The notes beneath the pieces were generated by a model. That model was not told the origin of the DNA and searched no databases. It saw only the letters and a program-made list of their open reading frames with translations. Shown here piece by piece: positions 8,496-16,111 of a stretch of 64,000 nucleotides of DNA (within the stretch, counting starts at the first letter, position 1; each line of letters begins with the position of its first letter). The position numbers and the translations under genes were made by a program. Origin of the DNA: Rhodocyclaceae bacterium UBA2271. GTDB taxonomy: Bacteria > Pseudomonadota > Gammaproteobacteria > Burkholderiales > Rhodocyclaceae. The stretch is from contig DDXB01000017.1 of assembly GCA_002347405.1 (NCBI GenBank), positions 12,827-76,826 of the forward strand, read 5' to 3'.

Positions 8496-10818
8496 AGCGG
8501 CACACATTCGCGTCACCGGGGTCGTCCAGGGCGTCGGCTTTCGCCCCTTCGTCTGGCGCCTGGCAAACGCACTCAATCTCGGTGGCTGGGTGCGCAATGA
8601 TGCGCAAGGTGTCGAATTGCATGCCGAAGGTTCCCCTGACGCGCTGACGGCATTGCTCAGACGCCTGCGGGACGATGCGCCGCCCCTGGCGCGTGTCGAC
8701 AGCGTCGCGACAGCAGCGGCTCAGCCGACAGGTTGCAGCGAATTCACCATCAGTGAAAGCCGTGGCGGCCAGATGAACACGGCAATCGGTCACGATACTG
8801 CACCCTGCGATGCCTGTCTCGCCGAACTGTTCGATGCGCAAGGTCGGCGCTGGCGCCACGGCTTCATCACCTGCACTCATTGCGGACCGCGCTTCACGGT
8901 GACGCATCGCCTGCCCTACGACCGTGCCCAGACCAGTCTGGCGCCATTTCCGTTGTGCCCAGACTGTCAGGACGAATACACCGATCCCGCCGACCGCCGC
9001 TTTCATGCCGAAACAACCTGCTGCCCCGAGTGCGGCCCTCACCTGTCGTTGCTCGCCGCAAGCGGCAGGGCCCTGCCGGGCGATCCGGTAGCCGCGACCC
9101 TGGCGTTGCTGCAGGCGGGCAGAATCGTCGCCATCAAGGGACTGGGCGGCTTTCATCTGGCCTGCGATGCGACAAATCCCGATGCGGTCGCCCGCCTGCG
9201 TGCCCGCAAGCAACGTGAAGAAAAACCTTTTGCCGTGATGGTAGCAAGCACACACGCCGTCCCCATCCACGCGGCGGGAGCGGCTGACGCCGTCCCGCCA
9301 GCGCCGACTTTTGCAACAATGAACCATGCCGACCGGCACTGGCTGGAAAGCGCGGAACGCCCGATTGTGCTGTTGCCGAAATCGCCGGACTCCGATGCAC
9401 AACTGCCCGGCATTGCCCCCGATCTCGCTGAACTGGGGCTGATGTTGCCGGCCACCCCCATTCAATATCTGCTGTTTCACGAAGCGGCCGGCCGGCCGGC
9501 CGGCACAACATGGCTGAACCAGCCACCTCCGCTTGCATTGGTGATGACCAGCGCCAATCCGCATGGCGAACCGCTGGTGACTGGCAACGCTGAGGCCCTG
9601 ACCCGTCTCGCCGGCATTGCCGATGCCTACCTGCTGCACGACCGTGATATTGCCGTGCGTTGCGATGACAGTGTGCGGCGTAACACGGGGCTGGTGCGCC
9701 GGGCGCGCGGTTACACACCACGTGCCATCAGACTGCCACAGGCCGGCCCTTCCATCCTGGCAGTCGGAGGCTGGTTCAAGAACACCATCTGCCTGACGCG
9801 TGGCAACCAGGCCTTTGTTTCACAGCATGTCGGTGATCTCGACAACGCAGCCACCTGCGGATTTTTCGAAGAGACCATCGCCCATCATCTACATCTGCTG
9901 GAAATCGAACCGGTGGCCGTGGCCCATGACCTGCATCCCGACTTTCACTCAACCCGGTTTGCCGCAAGCTTTGCTGCCGAACATGGCATTCCGGCCATCG
10001 GCGTCCAGCATCATCACGCCCATATTGCCGCGGTGTGTGCCGAGCATGGCATCGACACCCCCGTACTCGGCCTGGCGCTCGACGGTGTCGGACTGGGTGC
10101 TGACGGCAAAGCCTGGGGCGGTGAATTGCTGCACGTCGACGGGGCGCATTACACGCGGATCGGACATTTGACGCCGTTGCAACTGCCCGGTGGCGATGTG
10201 GCGGCGCGCCAACCCTGGCGCATGGCCGCCGCCGTCCTGCATATGCTCGGTCAGGGTGAAACCATTGCCGTACGCTTTGCCGACGAACCTGCTGCCACTA
10301 CGGTGATGCAGATGCTGCAACGGCACATCAACTGCCCGACGACCCCGAGTGCGGGTCGCTATTTCGACGCCGCTGCCGGCTTGCTCGGCGTGCGGCGACG
10401 CAATACCTTCGAGGGGCAAGCCGCGATGCTGCTGGAAGGCCTGGCGACGCGGCATGGACCGACGAAGCCACTAACGGATGGCTGGCGGATTGCCGTTGAC
10501 GGCATACTCGATTTGCGGCCAATGCTGCAAGATCTGGCCTCAACACCCCCGCAAGAATCAGGATTGATGGCGGCGCGCTTTCATGCCACGCTGGCAGAAG
10601 CCCTGCTTGACTGGGTCGAACAGGCCTGCCGGCGCAGCGGTCTGTTGACCGTGGTCGGTGCCGGCGGCTGCTTTCTGAATCACCTCCTGTCCACTGCCCT
10701 GCGCACAGGATTGTCGGCGCGTGGATTGAATTTCATCGAGGCACGCACCCTACCCCCGAACGATGGCGGTCTGTCGCTGGGACAGGCCTGGGTCGCCTTG
10801 CATCAACTGGAGAAATAA
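8488..10818 (+). CDS. hypF: Carbamoyltransferase HypF
   Basis: A 776-residue protein that activates carbamoyl phosphate and transfers the carbamoyl group to HypE, the source of the cyanide ligands of the NiFe centre. Domains in order: acylphosphatase-like (residues 5-90, with VQGVGFRPFVWRLA), two zinc fingers (four CxxC pairs, about 108-185), a YrdC-like domain (about 200-380) and a Kae1-like carbamoyltransferase (VQHHHAHIAAV). The GTG at 8488 is chosen because the acylphosphatase domain begins there; the longer upstream frame lies inside hypB. An interspersed repeat (9287-9312) adds residues around AVPPAPTF in the YrdC domain. Confidence 0.95.
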   Translation: MTEAAHIRVTGVVQGVGFRPFVWRLANALNLGGWVRNDAQGVELHAEGSPDALTALLRRLRDDAPPLARVDSVATAAAQPTGCSEFTISESRGGQMNTAIGHDTAPCDACLAELFDAQGRRWRHGFITCTHCGPRFTVTHRLPYDRAQTSLAPFPLCPDCQDEYTDPADRRFHAETTCCPECGPHLSLLAASGRALPGDPVAATLALLQAGRIVAIKGLGGFHLACDATNPDAVARLRARKQREEKPFAVMVASTHAVPIHAAGAADAVPPAPTFATMNHADRHWLESAERPIVLLPKSPDSDAQLPGIAPDLAELGLMLPATPIQYLLFHEAAGRPAGTTWLNQPPPLALVMTSANPHGEPLVTGNAEALTRLAGIADAYLLHDRDIAVRCDDSVRRNTGLVRRARGYTPRAIRLPQAGPSILAVGGWFKNTICLTRGNQAFVSQHVGDLDNAATCGFFEETIAHHLHLLEIEPVAVAHDLHPDFHSTRFAASFAAEHGIPAIGVQHHHAHIAAVCAEHGIDTPVLGLALDGVGLGADGKAWGGELLHVDGAHYTRIGHLTPLQLPGGDVAARQPWRMAAAVLHMLGQGETIAVRFADEPAATTVMQMLQRHINCPTTPSAGRYFDAAAGLLGVRRRNTFEGQAAMLLEGLATRHGPTKPLTDGWRIAVDGILDLRPMLQDLASTPPQESGLMAARFHATLAEALLDWVEQACRRSGLLTVVGAGGCFLNHLLSTALRTGLSARGLNFIEARTLPPNDGGLSLGQAWVALHQLEK
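9287..9312 (-). repeat. Interspersed ~25-bp repeat, copy b (inside hypF)
   Basis: The complement of the repeat motif, AAAAGTCGGCGCTGGCGGGA followed by CGGCGT on the minus strand. It lies in frame within hypF and encodes ADAVPPAPTFA, just before the family-conserved SAERPIVLL. The neighbouring residues look like an insertion relative to what I remember of HypF. Confidence 0.75.
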
Positions 10819-10819
10819 C

Positions 10820-11068
10820 ATGTGTCTAGCCGTTCCCGCCCGGGTTGTCGAAATGCCCTCCGTCGACACCGCCATCGTCGATCTAAGTGGCGTGCGCAAG
10901 GAAATCTCGCTGGCCCTGGTTGATGACGTAACCGTGGGCGACTACGTCATCGTCCATGTCGGGTTCGCCCTCAACAAGCTGGATACCGACGAGGCAGAAC
11001 AAACGCTCGCGCTGTTTGCCGAAATGAGTTCCGCTCCGGATACGCCGGGCGGTTTGGCCAGTCGCTAG
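10820..11068 (+). CDS. hypC: Hydrogenase assembly chaperone HypC/HupF
   Basis: An 82-residue chaperone with the invariant N-terminus MCLAVPARV. Cys2 binds the Fe(CN)2CO moiety with HypD and escorts it to HoxH. GVRKEISLALVDDVTVGDYVIVHVGFA is the usual core. The start is placed at the ATG that makes Cys residue 2, one base after the hypF stop codon. It ends the hypABFC unit; the partner hypD lies about 30 kb away at 40.7 kb. Confidence 0.96.
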   Translation: MCLAVPARVVEMPSVDTAIVDLSGVRKEISLALVDDVTVGDYVIVHVGFALNKLDTDEAEQTLALFAEMSSAPDTPGGLASR

Positions 11069-11083
11069 CCAACCAGCTGAGTT

Positions 11084-11863
11084 TTATTCAAACCAGGCGA
11101 GCCGGTCTTTCAGCCTGACGACTTCACCAACGATGATTAATGTCGGTGCCTTGAGTTGCGCCGCTTCGGCGAGTGCCGGCAGGGTCGCAAGCGTTCCCGT
11201 GACCGTGCGTTGTTCGGGCGTCGTGCCTTGCTGCACGATGGCAGCGGGCCAGTCCGGCGGCAGGCCGTGGGCGACAAGCTGCGCGCACAGATGTGGCAGG
11301 CCGTGCAGACCCATGTAGATGATGACGGTCTGGCGACGGCGTGCCAATCCCGGCCAGTCGAGGTTCATGCTGCCGTCTTTCAGGTGGCCGGTGACGAAAA
11401 CGCAGGCCTGCGCGTAATTGCGATGGGTCAGCGGAATGCCGGCATAGGCCGCCACCCCGGCAGCCGCGGTGATGCCGGGCACTACTTCGAAGGGGATACC
11501 ATTTTCCTTGAGGGTTTCGACTTCTTCCCCGCCGCGACCAAAAGTGTATGGATCGCCGCCTTTCAGGCGCACCACCCGCTTGTTTTGCTTGGCAAGGTTG
11601 ACCAGTAGCATGTTGAGGTCATCCTGCGGCACGGCATGGTTGCCGCGTTCCTTGCCGGCATACATCCGTTCGGCCTGCGGGTTTGCCAGGTCGAGAATCG
11701 GTTGTGAAACGAGGTTGTCGTATACCAGCACCTCTGCCTCGCCAATGATCCGCAGCGCACGTAACGTCAGCAACTCGGGATCACCCGGGCCGGCGCCGAC
11801 CAGATACACCGTACCCGGAGCGGTCGGGCCACGGCTTGGAAAATCGGGGAGCATATTCGTCAT
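11084..11863 (-). CDS. cobA: Uroporphyrinogen-III C-methyltransferase (SUMT)
   Basis: A 259-residue SAM-dependent enzyme that methylates uroporphyrinogen III twice to precorrin-2, the first step toward siroheme. Signatures are VYLVGAGPGDPELLTLRA near the N-terminus and RLKGGDPYTFGRGGEEVE in the middle. It lacks the CysG dehydrogenase/chelatase domain. The ATG at 11863 is one base beyond the dsrR stop codon, so I prefer it over the in-frame ATG at 11905. It is the last gene of the dsr operon, where it fits supply of siroheme for DsrAB. Confidence 0.9.
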   Translation of the reverse strand: MTNMLPDFPSRGPTAPGTVYLVGAGPGDPELLTLRALRIIGEAEVLVYDNLVSQPILDLANPQAERMYAGKERGNHAVPQDDLNMLLVNLAKQNKRVVRLKGGDPYTFGRGGEEVETLKENGIPFEVVPGITAAAGVAAYAGIPLTHRNYAQACVFVTGHLKDGSMNLDWPGLARRRQTVIIYMGLHGLPHLCAQLVAHGLPPDWPAAIVQQGTTPEQRTVTGTLATLPALAEAAQLKAPTLIIVGEVVRLKDRLAWFE

Positions 11864-11864
11864 G

Positions 11865-12245
11865 TTAGCTACAGCCTCCTCCGCCGTTGCCACCTGCACT
11901 ACCACAGGATCCGCAGCCGTTGCTGCGACTGGCGCAGCCCCCGGCGGCCAGTGGCACCTCGTTCGGATTGATGAAAATGAACTGAAACTCGCCCGGATTG
12001 AGCTCGACGAAATCTAACGTCGTGTCCTTAAGCAATTCCTGGCTGGGCGGGGAGATCAATAACGTAACGCCAGCGACCTCGAGCACCGCATCACTTTCAC
12101 GCTGCTCATCGAACCCCATGCCATAAACAATTTCGCCGCCCTCGATTTTGGCGGCTAAGCGCAGGCTGGGAGTTTCCTGCGGGTCATCAATTTCGGCCGC
12201 GGCGTGAATGATCTGTTCGGCAGCGGCGGAAGTCAGGTTGAACAT
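11865..12245 (-). CDS. dsrR: DsrR, A-type iron-sulfur carrier-like protein
   Basis: A 126-residue protein with the HesB/IscA fold (MFNLTSAAAEQI..., LDFVELNPGEFQFIFINPNE). In Allochromatium, DsrR influences dsr expression post-transcriptionally and lacks the IscA cysteines. Here a Gly/Cys-rich tail after residue 100 (GGCASRSNGCGSCGS...GGCS) carries several cysteines, near where IscA proteins have CxC ligands. The start at 12245 follows the family N-terminus. It sits between dsrN and cobA. Confidence 0.85.
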   Translation of the reverse strand: MFNLTSAAAEQIIHAAAEIDDPQETPSLRLAAKIEGGEIVYGMGFDEQRESDAVLEVAGVTLLISPPSQELLKDTTLDFVELNPGEFQFIFINPNEVPLAAGGCASRSNGCGSCGSAGGNGGGGCS

Positions 12246-12255
12246 GTTGCATTCC

Positions 12256-13647
12256 TCATGAATTTGTGTTGGCCCGGCAGGCGCGGGCAAATTGCACGAA
12301 TTGCGCCGGCCAGTCGCAACCGGCGGTGGCACGCAGATGTGCATAAGAGGCAAGCAGATTGTGCAGCACGATGCCGTCATGCTTGCCATCGACCCCGTGA
12401 CCGCGCTTGACGGCATAAGCGTAGCGGGTGTTATCCGGCAGCGCGCCGAGGTCTGAATAGTGGAATTCGTGGGCATGCACTGGCGTAGGGTCGGCGTTAT
12501 CCGCGGGTTGCCGGGCCGGATGCCACGGATGATTGCTCATCGGTTCGAGGATCACGTAACCACGACCGACCGGTTTCTTGTGCATCGTGACTACGCCATC
12601 AATAATCCCAACCATTGGCTGTGTCTTGCCTTGCCATGAGATGCTATTGGCCAGATACATCAGGCCGCCACATTCTGCGTAGGTCGGCAAGCCACGCTCA
12701 ATGGCCGACCGGATTTCAGCCCGCATTTCCGTATTGGCGGAAAGCTCGTCGAGAAACGATTCCGGAAATCCGCCGCCGATGAATAACGCATCGCAAGCAG
12801 GCAGGCAGCGATCCTTGAGCGTATTGAAAGGCACGAGTTCGGCGCCGGCAGCGACAAGGGCATCAAGGTCGTCAGTGTAATAAAAACCGAAAGCAGCATC
12901 CTGCGCGATGGCAATGCGCAATGGTGGTTCGCTGGAAGCTGCACCGGTTGGCGGCACGGGCAATGGGACTGACGTGGCAGTGATCGCCAACAGTCGATCA
13001 AGGTCGACCTGACTGGCAACCCGCTCGGTGATGCTGTCAATCAGGTGTTCCGCTTCGGCAGCTTCGTTGGCCGGCATCAGGCCCAGATGACGCTCAACCA
13101 GAGCGAGATGGGAATCCTCCTGGACAGCCCCAATCACCTCTACATCGGTGTAGTGTTCAATGATGGTACGAAGCTTTTCCTCGTGGCGCGGCCCACCCAA
13201 GCGGTTGAGGATAACCCCGGCGATCCGGAGGTCGCGGTCGAACGCCTGATAGCCAAGGATAAGCGGAGCAATGCCGCGCGTCATGCCACGTGTGTCGAGC
13301 ACCAGGATAACCGGCAGGTCAAGCAAGCGCGCCAGTGCCGCATTGCTGTTGCTGCCATCGAGCGAAAGGCCATCATAGAGACCCATGTTGCCCTCGACCA
13401 GACAGACATCGGCATCATGGCCATGCGCGAACTGTGCGTGTATCTCGTCATGTGGCGAGAGAAAGAAATCAAGGTTGCGGCAGCCCCGCTTCGCCGCAAG
13501 CCCCAACCAGAGCGGATCAATATAATCCGGCCCTTTCTTGAAGGGCTGCACAGTCAGGCCACGCCTCTGCAGGGCTGCCGCCAGCCCGATGCTAAGTGTG
13601 GTTTTGCCGGATGACTTGTGCGCGGCAGAGACGAGAAAGCGATGCAT
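12256..13647 (-). CDS. dsrN: DsrN, siroheme amidase (cobyrinate a,c-diamide synthase-like)
   Basis: A 463-residue CobB/CbiA-family amidotransferase. It starts with a P-loop-like SAAHKSSGKTTLSIGLAAAL (residues 7-26) and ends with a glutamine amidotransferase domain whose nucleophile lies in YAECGGLMYL (about residue 340). In dsr operons this protein is thought to glutamine-amidate siroheme to the siroamide cofactor of DsrAB. No cobalamin pathway surrounds it, which favours the DsrN assignment. It overlaps nothing; dsrR starts 10 bp downstream. Confidence 0.9.
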   Translation of the reverse strand: MHRFLVSAAHKSSGKTTLSIGLAAALQRRGLTVQPFKKGPDYIDPLWLGLAAKRGCRNLDFFLSPHDEIHAQFAHGHDADVCLVEGNMGLYDGLSLDGSNSNAALARLLDLPVILVLDTRGMTRGIAPLILGYQAFDRDLRIAGVILNRLGGPRHEEKLRTIIEHYTDVEVIGAVQEDSHLALVERHLGLMPANEAAEAEHLIDSITERVASQVDLDRLLAITATSVPLPVPPTGAASSEPPLRIAIAQDAAFGFYYTDDLDALVAAGAELVPFNTLKDRCLPACDALFIGGGFPESFLDELSANTEMRAEIRSAIERGLPTYAECGGLMYLANSISWQGKTQPMVGIIDGVVTMHKKPVGRGYVILEPMSNHPWHPARQPADNADPTPVHAHEFHYSDLGALPDNTRYAYAVKRGHGVDGKHDGIVLHNLLASYAHLRATAGCDWPAQFVQFARACRANTNS

Positions 13648-13685
13648 GTAAAACCGAACGCTTTAGCGCTCCGCCGTCAGGGAAA

Positions 13686-14891
13686 TTAATCGTGCAGATA
13701 CCCGGCCGACTGCAGCTTGGCGACATCGTCCTGCGGCATGAAACGGAGCACGCGCACGCCCACCAGCGTCATGGTGAAAGCGATGGCGAAGCCACCCACC
13801 GACAGGAGGATTTCCGGCAGACTTGGCATATAGCTGTCGATCTTGCCGTCAAAGAAACTGCTGGTAACCTGCATCCCGGGGAACATGTCCATCGGATAAG
13901 CCTGCCCGCCAATAATGAAGACGAAGAGCAGACAAAGTCCGCCGGCAACAGTCAGATAGGACGCGGCAGTCACGGAACCCTTGTTCGCGCTGAAGCCGGG
14001 GGCATACAGCAGGAACAGCGGAACGACCGAGCCGAGCAGGACGAAACCACCCCAGAACAGCAGCGGGAAAACTCCGCCACTAACCAGAATGAAATGGGTG
14101 AACTCGAACTGCTTGGCGTAGTAGACGTTGGTTAGGTGATAAACCGCAACAAAATACAACGCCGCGCCAATGAACACGCCGAGCAGATTCTTCATCCGGG
14201 CGCGCAGCTGCGGATGCAGCTCCATTTTGCTCCTGGCATACATGATTTCCTGCACGACCAGGAAAATCGCCAGACCCCAGGCAAAGGACAGGATGATGAA
14301 CATCGGTGCCAGGATTGCCGACTGATAGGCCTGCCGGGCAATGATGAAACCGAAAATCGAACCGGTACCGGTGGTCATCACCAGCCGCCAGATAAAAGCC
14401 GCCGTGCCGACAGTCTTTGAATACTGGTTCTTGCTGCGATCCATCAGGGTCCAGATGTACAACCCGACCAGGCCGAAGAACACCGGATACAGAATCATGT
14501 TCCAGCCAAAGACCGAGGTCAAATTGACGTGGGTTGCCGCGATGATCACGCGATCGGCGCGTCCCAGATCCAGCATGATGATGGCCAGACCAGCTGCCAG
14601 CAGGACAATCGCCAGCAGACCCGAAAGGGGGCCGCGCGGCTTGTAGGCCTTCTTGCCAAACACCGAGCCAATCGAGGCGACATTGAGTACTCCCGAAGCG
14701 GCAACAATCAGGAAGATACCGAAGACGTGTGGCAGCCCCCAGAATATCTGATTGTTCATGCCACTGACCTGGTGGCCCATGATCTCCATATACAAGGCCG
14801 CGGCAATGCCGATGGCGCTGATCAGACCGCCTACCGCCAACGCGAAATAAAAAGCGCCGTCATCTGTTTTTGTCTGTTGCTGGATCATCAT
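13686..14891 (-). CDS. dsrP: DsrP, NrfD-like membrane quinone-interacting subunit
   Basis: A 401-residue polytopic membrane protein with about ten hydrophobic segments, such as FALAVGGLISAIGIAAALYM (about 14-33) and FGIFLIVAASGVLNVASIG (about 57-75). It belongs to the NrfD/HybB family. In the DsrMKJOP complex DsrP carries electrons between the quinone pool and DsrO/DsrJ across the cytoplasmic membrane. Length and position after dsrO are as in other dsr operons. Confidence 0.94.
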   Translation of the reverse strand: MMIQQQTKTDDGAFYFALAVGGLISAIGIAAALYMEIMGHQVSGMNNQIFWGLPHVFGIFLIVAASGVLNVASIGSVFGKKAYKPRGPLSGLLAIVLLAAGLAIIMLDLGRADRVIIAATHVNLTSVFGWNMILYPVFFGLVGLYIWTLMDRSKNQYSKTVGTAAFIWRLVMTTGTGSIFGFIIARQAYQSAILAPMFIILSFAWGLAIFLVVQEIMYARSKMELHPQLRARMKNLLGVFIGAALYFVAVYHLTNVYYAKQFEFTHFILVSGGVFPLLFWGGFVLLGSVVPLFLLYAPGFSANKGSVTAASYLTVAGGLCLLFVFIIGGQAYPMDMFPGMQVTSSFFDGKIDSYMPSLPEILLSVGGFAIAFTMTLVGVRVLRFMPQDDVAKLQSAGYLHD

Positions 14892-14896
14892 GGCCG

Positions 14897-15649
14897 TCAG
14901 ATTCCTTGGTAGCGCACGCCGACATTGAGCTTGAGATCGGCGCGCACCTGGGTGGTCTTAACCTCGGCGATCCGCTGCGCGATTGCGCTGTTCGGATCAT
15001 TGAGATCTCCAAAAAGCATCGCGTTATGCTCGGCGTTGGCACAGGCCTCGACACAAGCAGGGATCTGGCCCTTATCCACTCGGTGCACGCAGAAGGTGCA
15101 GGACTCAACACAACCCTGACCACGCGGCACCTCAGGATTTTGCTCGGTGAGCGTCATATGCACGAACGAGCGTGCCTTGTAAGGGCAAGCCAGCATGCAG
15201 TAACGGCAGCCGATACAGGTATGGCGATCCACCAGGACGATACCGTCGGCACGCTTCATCGAGGCGTGCGTCGGACAGACATCCACGCAGGGAGGATGCT
15301 CGCAGTGCTGGCACATCATCGGCAGCGAATGGGTAATGCCGCTCTTGGCATCCTTGAGGTCGATCTTGCGAATCCACTGCGAAGCTTGCCGCGGATCCTT
15401 GAGCACCTCACTGATGCCATTTTCGCTATTGCAAGCCTTGACGCAGGCATTGCAATCGCTGGCGCACTTTGTCGTATCGATCAGCATACCCCAGCGGACC
15501 TTGCTGGAAGCGCCCTTGCCCGGCGCGCTGGCTTGCGAAACCTCGATCAGGTGCAAACCCGGAGCAATTGCAGCAACCCCGAGGCCGGCGGCGCCGACTG
15601 CAGCTGCGCCGAGAAAGCCGCGGCGGGATTTATCGTTTGGTTCAGTCAT
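14897..15649 (-). CDS. dsrO: DsrO, periplasmic iron-sulfur protein with Tat signal
   Basis: A 250-residue protein with a twin-arginine signal (SRRGFLGAAAVGAAGLGVAA, residues 9-28). Its four-cluster ferredoxin region of the NrfC/HybA type includes CASDCNACVKACN, CQHCEHPPCVDVCP, CIGCRYCMLACPYKA and CTFCVHRVDKGQIPACVEAC. It passes electrons between DsrJ and DsrP. The start codon overlaps the dsrJ stop (ATGA). The longer upstream frame is not coding, because the Tat motif must be near the start. Confidence 0.95.
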   Translation of the reverse strand: MTEPNDKSRRGFLGAAAVGAAGLGVAAIAPGLHLIEVSQASAPGKGASSKVRWGMLIDTTKCASDCNACVKACNSENGISEVLKDPRQASQWIRKIDLKDAKSGITHSLPMMCQHCEHPPCVDVCPTHASMKRADGIVLVDRHTCIGCRYCMLACPYKARSFVHMTLTEQNPEVPRGQGCVESCTFCVHRVDKGQIPACVEACANAEHNAMLFGDLNDPNSAIAQRIAEVKTTQVRADLKLNVGVRYQGI

Positions 15650-16059
15650 GGTTTGGCTCCAACAGCGCCTGCGGCACCAACAGCACCTGCGGTACCCGTA
15701 GCCTTGAAGTTGGCCTTGGGCTGGTGGCATTGCCAGCAGTCGACCTTGACGGCGGAAAAGGCGTGGCAGCTTTCGCAGAAGCCATCCTTGCCGAGCACGG
15801 AGCCGGTCGACTTGCTGGCGTGACAGTCAACACACCCGATGAGACTCGCCTTTTCGCCACGAATCCCCTGGCGCAAGCTGCGGTCCCGTTGATGTCCAAG
15901 CATGTTCATGTGGTTCAGACGCATTTCCTCGGCCGCGGCGATACATTGACCGGAACCCTCAATCTTCACCATCGGCTTGGGTACGCCAGCGGCATGTGTC
16001 GCAAATGACGCGACCGCTCCCATTATCAGAAAAGCCATTAACGCAAGCAGTCGCACCAT
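15646..16059 (-). CDS. dsrJ: DsrJ, periplasmic triheme cytochrome c
   Basis: A 137-residue protein with an N-terminal hydrophobic export or anchor segment (MVRLLALMAFLIMGAVASFA) and exactly three CxxCH haem motifs: CVDCH, CESCH and CWQCH. This matches DsrJ of the DsrMKJOP transmembrane complex. The C-terminal tail is Ala/Gly-rich with repeated GAVGA units. The start at 16059 places the signal segment at the N-terminus. Confidence 0.95.
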   Translation of the reverse strand: MVRLLALMAFLIMGAVASFATHAAGVPKPMVKIEGSGQCIAAAEEMRLNHMNMLGHQRDRSLRQGIRGEKASLIGCVDCHASKSTGSVLGKDGFCESCHAFSAVKVDCWQCHQPKANFKATGTAGAVGAAGAVGAKP

Positions 16060-16111
16060 CAGTCTCCCGTCCGTTTGATTCACTTGATTCACTCGCGACC
16101 CAGAAACCCTG

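Noticed and set aside
8841..8865. GGTCGGCGCTGGCGCCACGG in hypF resembling the interspersed repeat
   Set aside because: It encodes GRRWRHGFITC, a region conserved in HypF before the zinc finger, so the resemblance is probably chance.
12256..13647. Cobyrinate a,c-diamide synthase of B12 synthesis
   Set aside because: Family match is real, but position within dsr and absence of cobalamin genes support DsrN.
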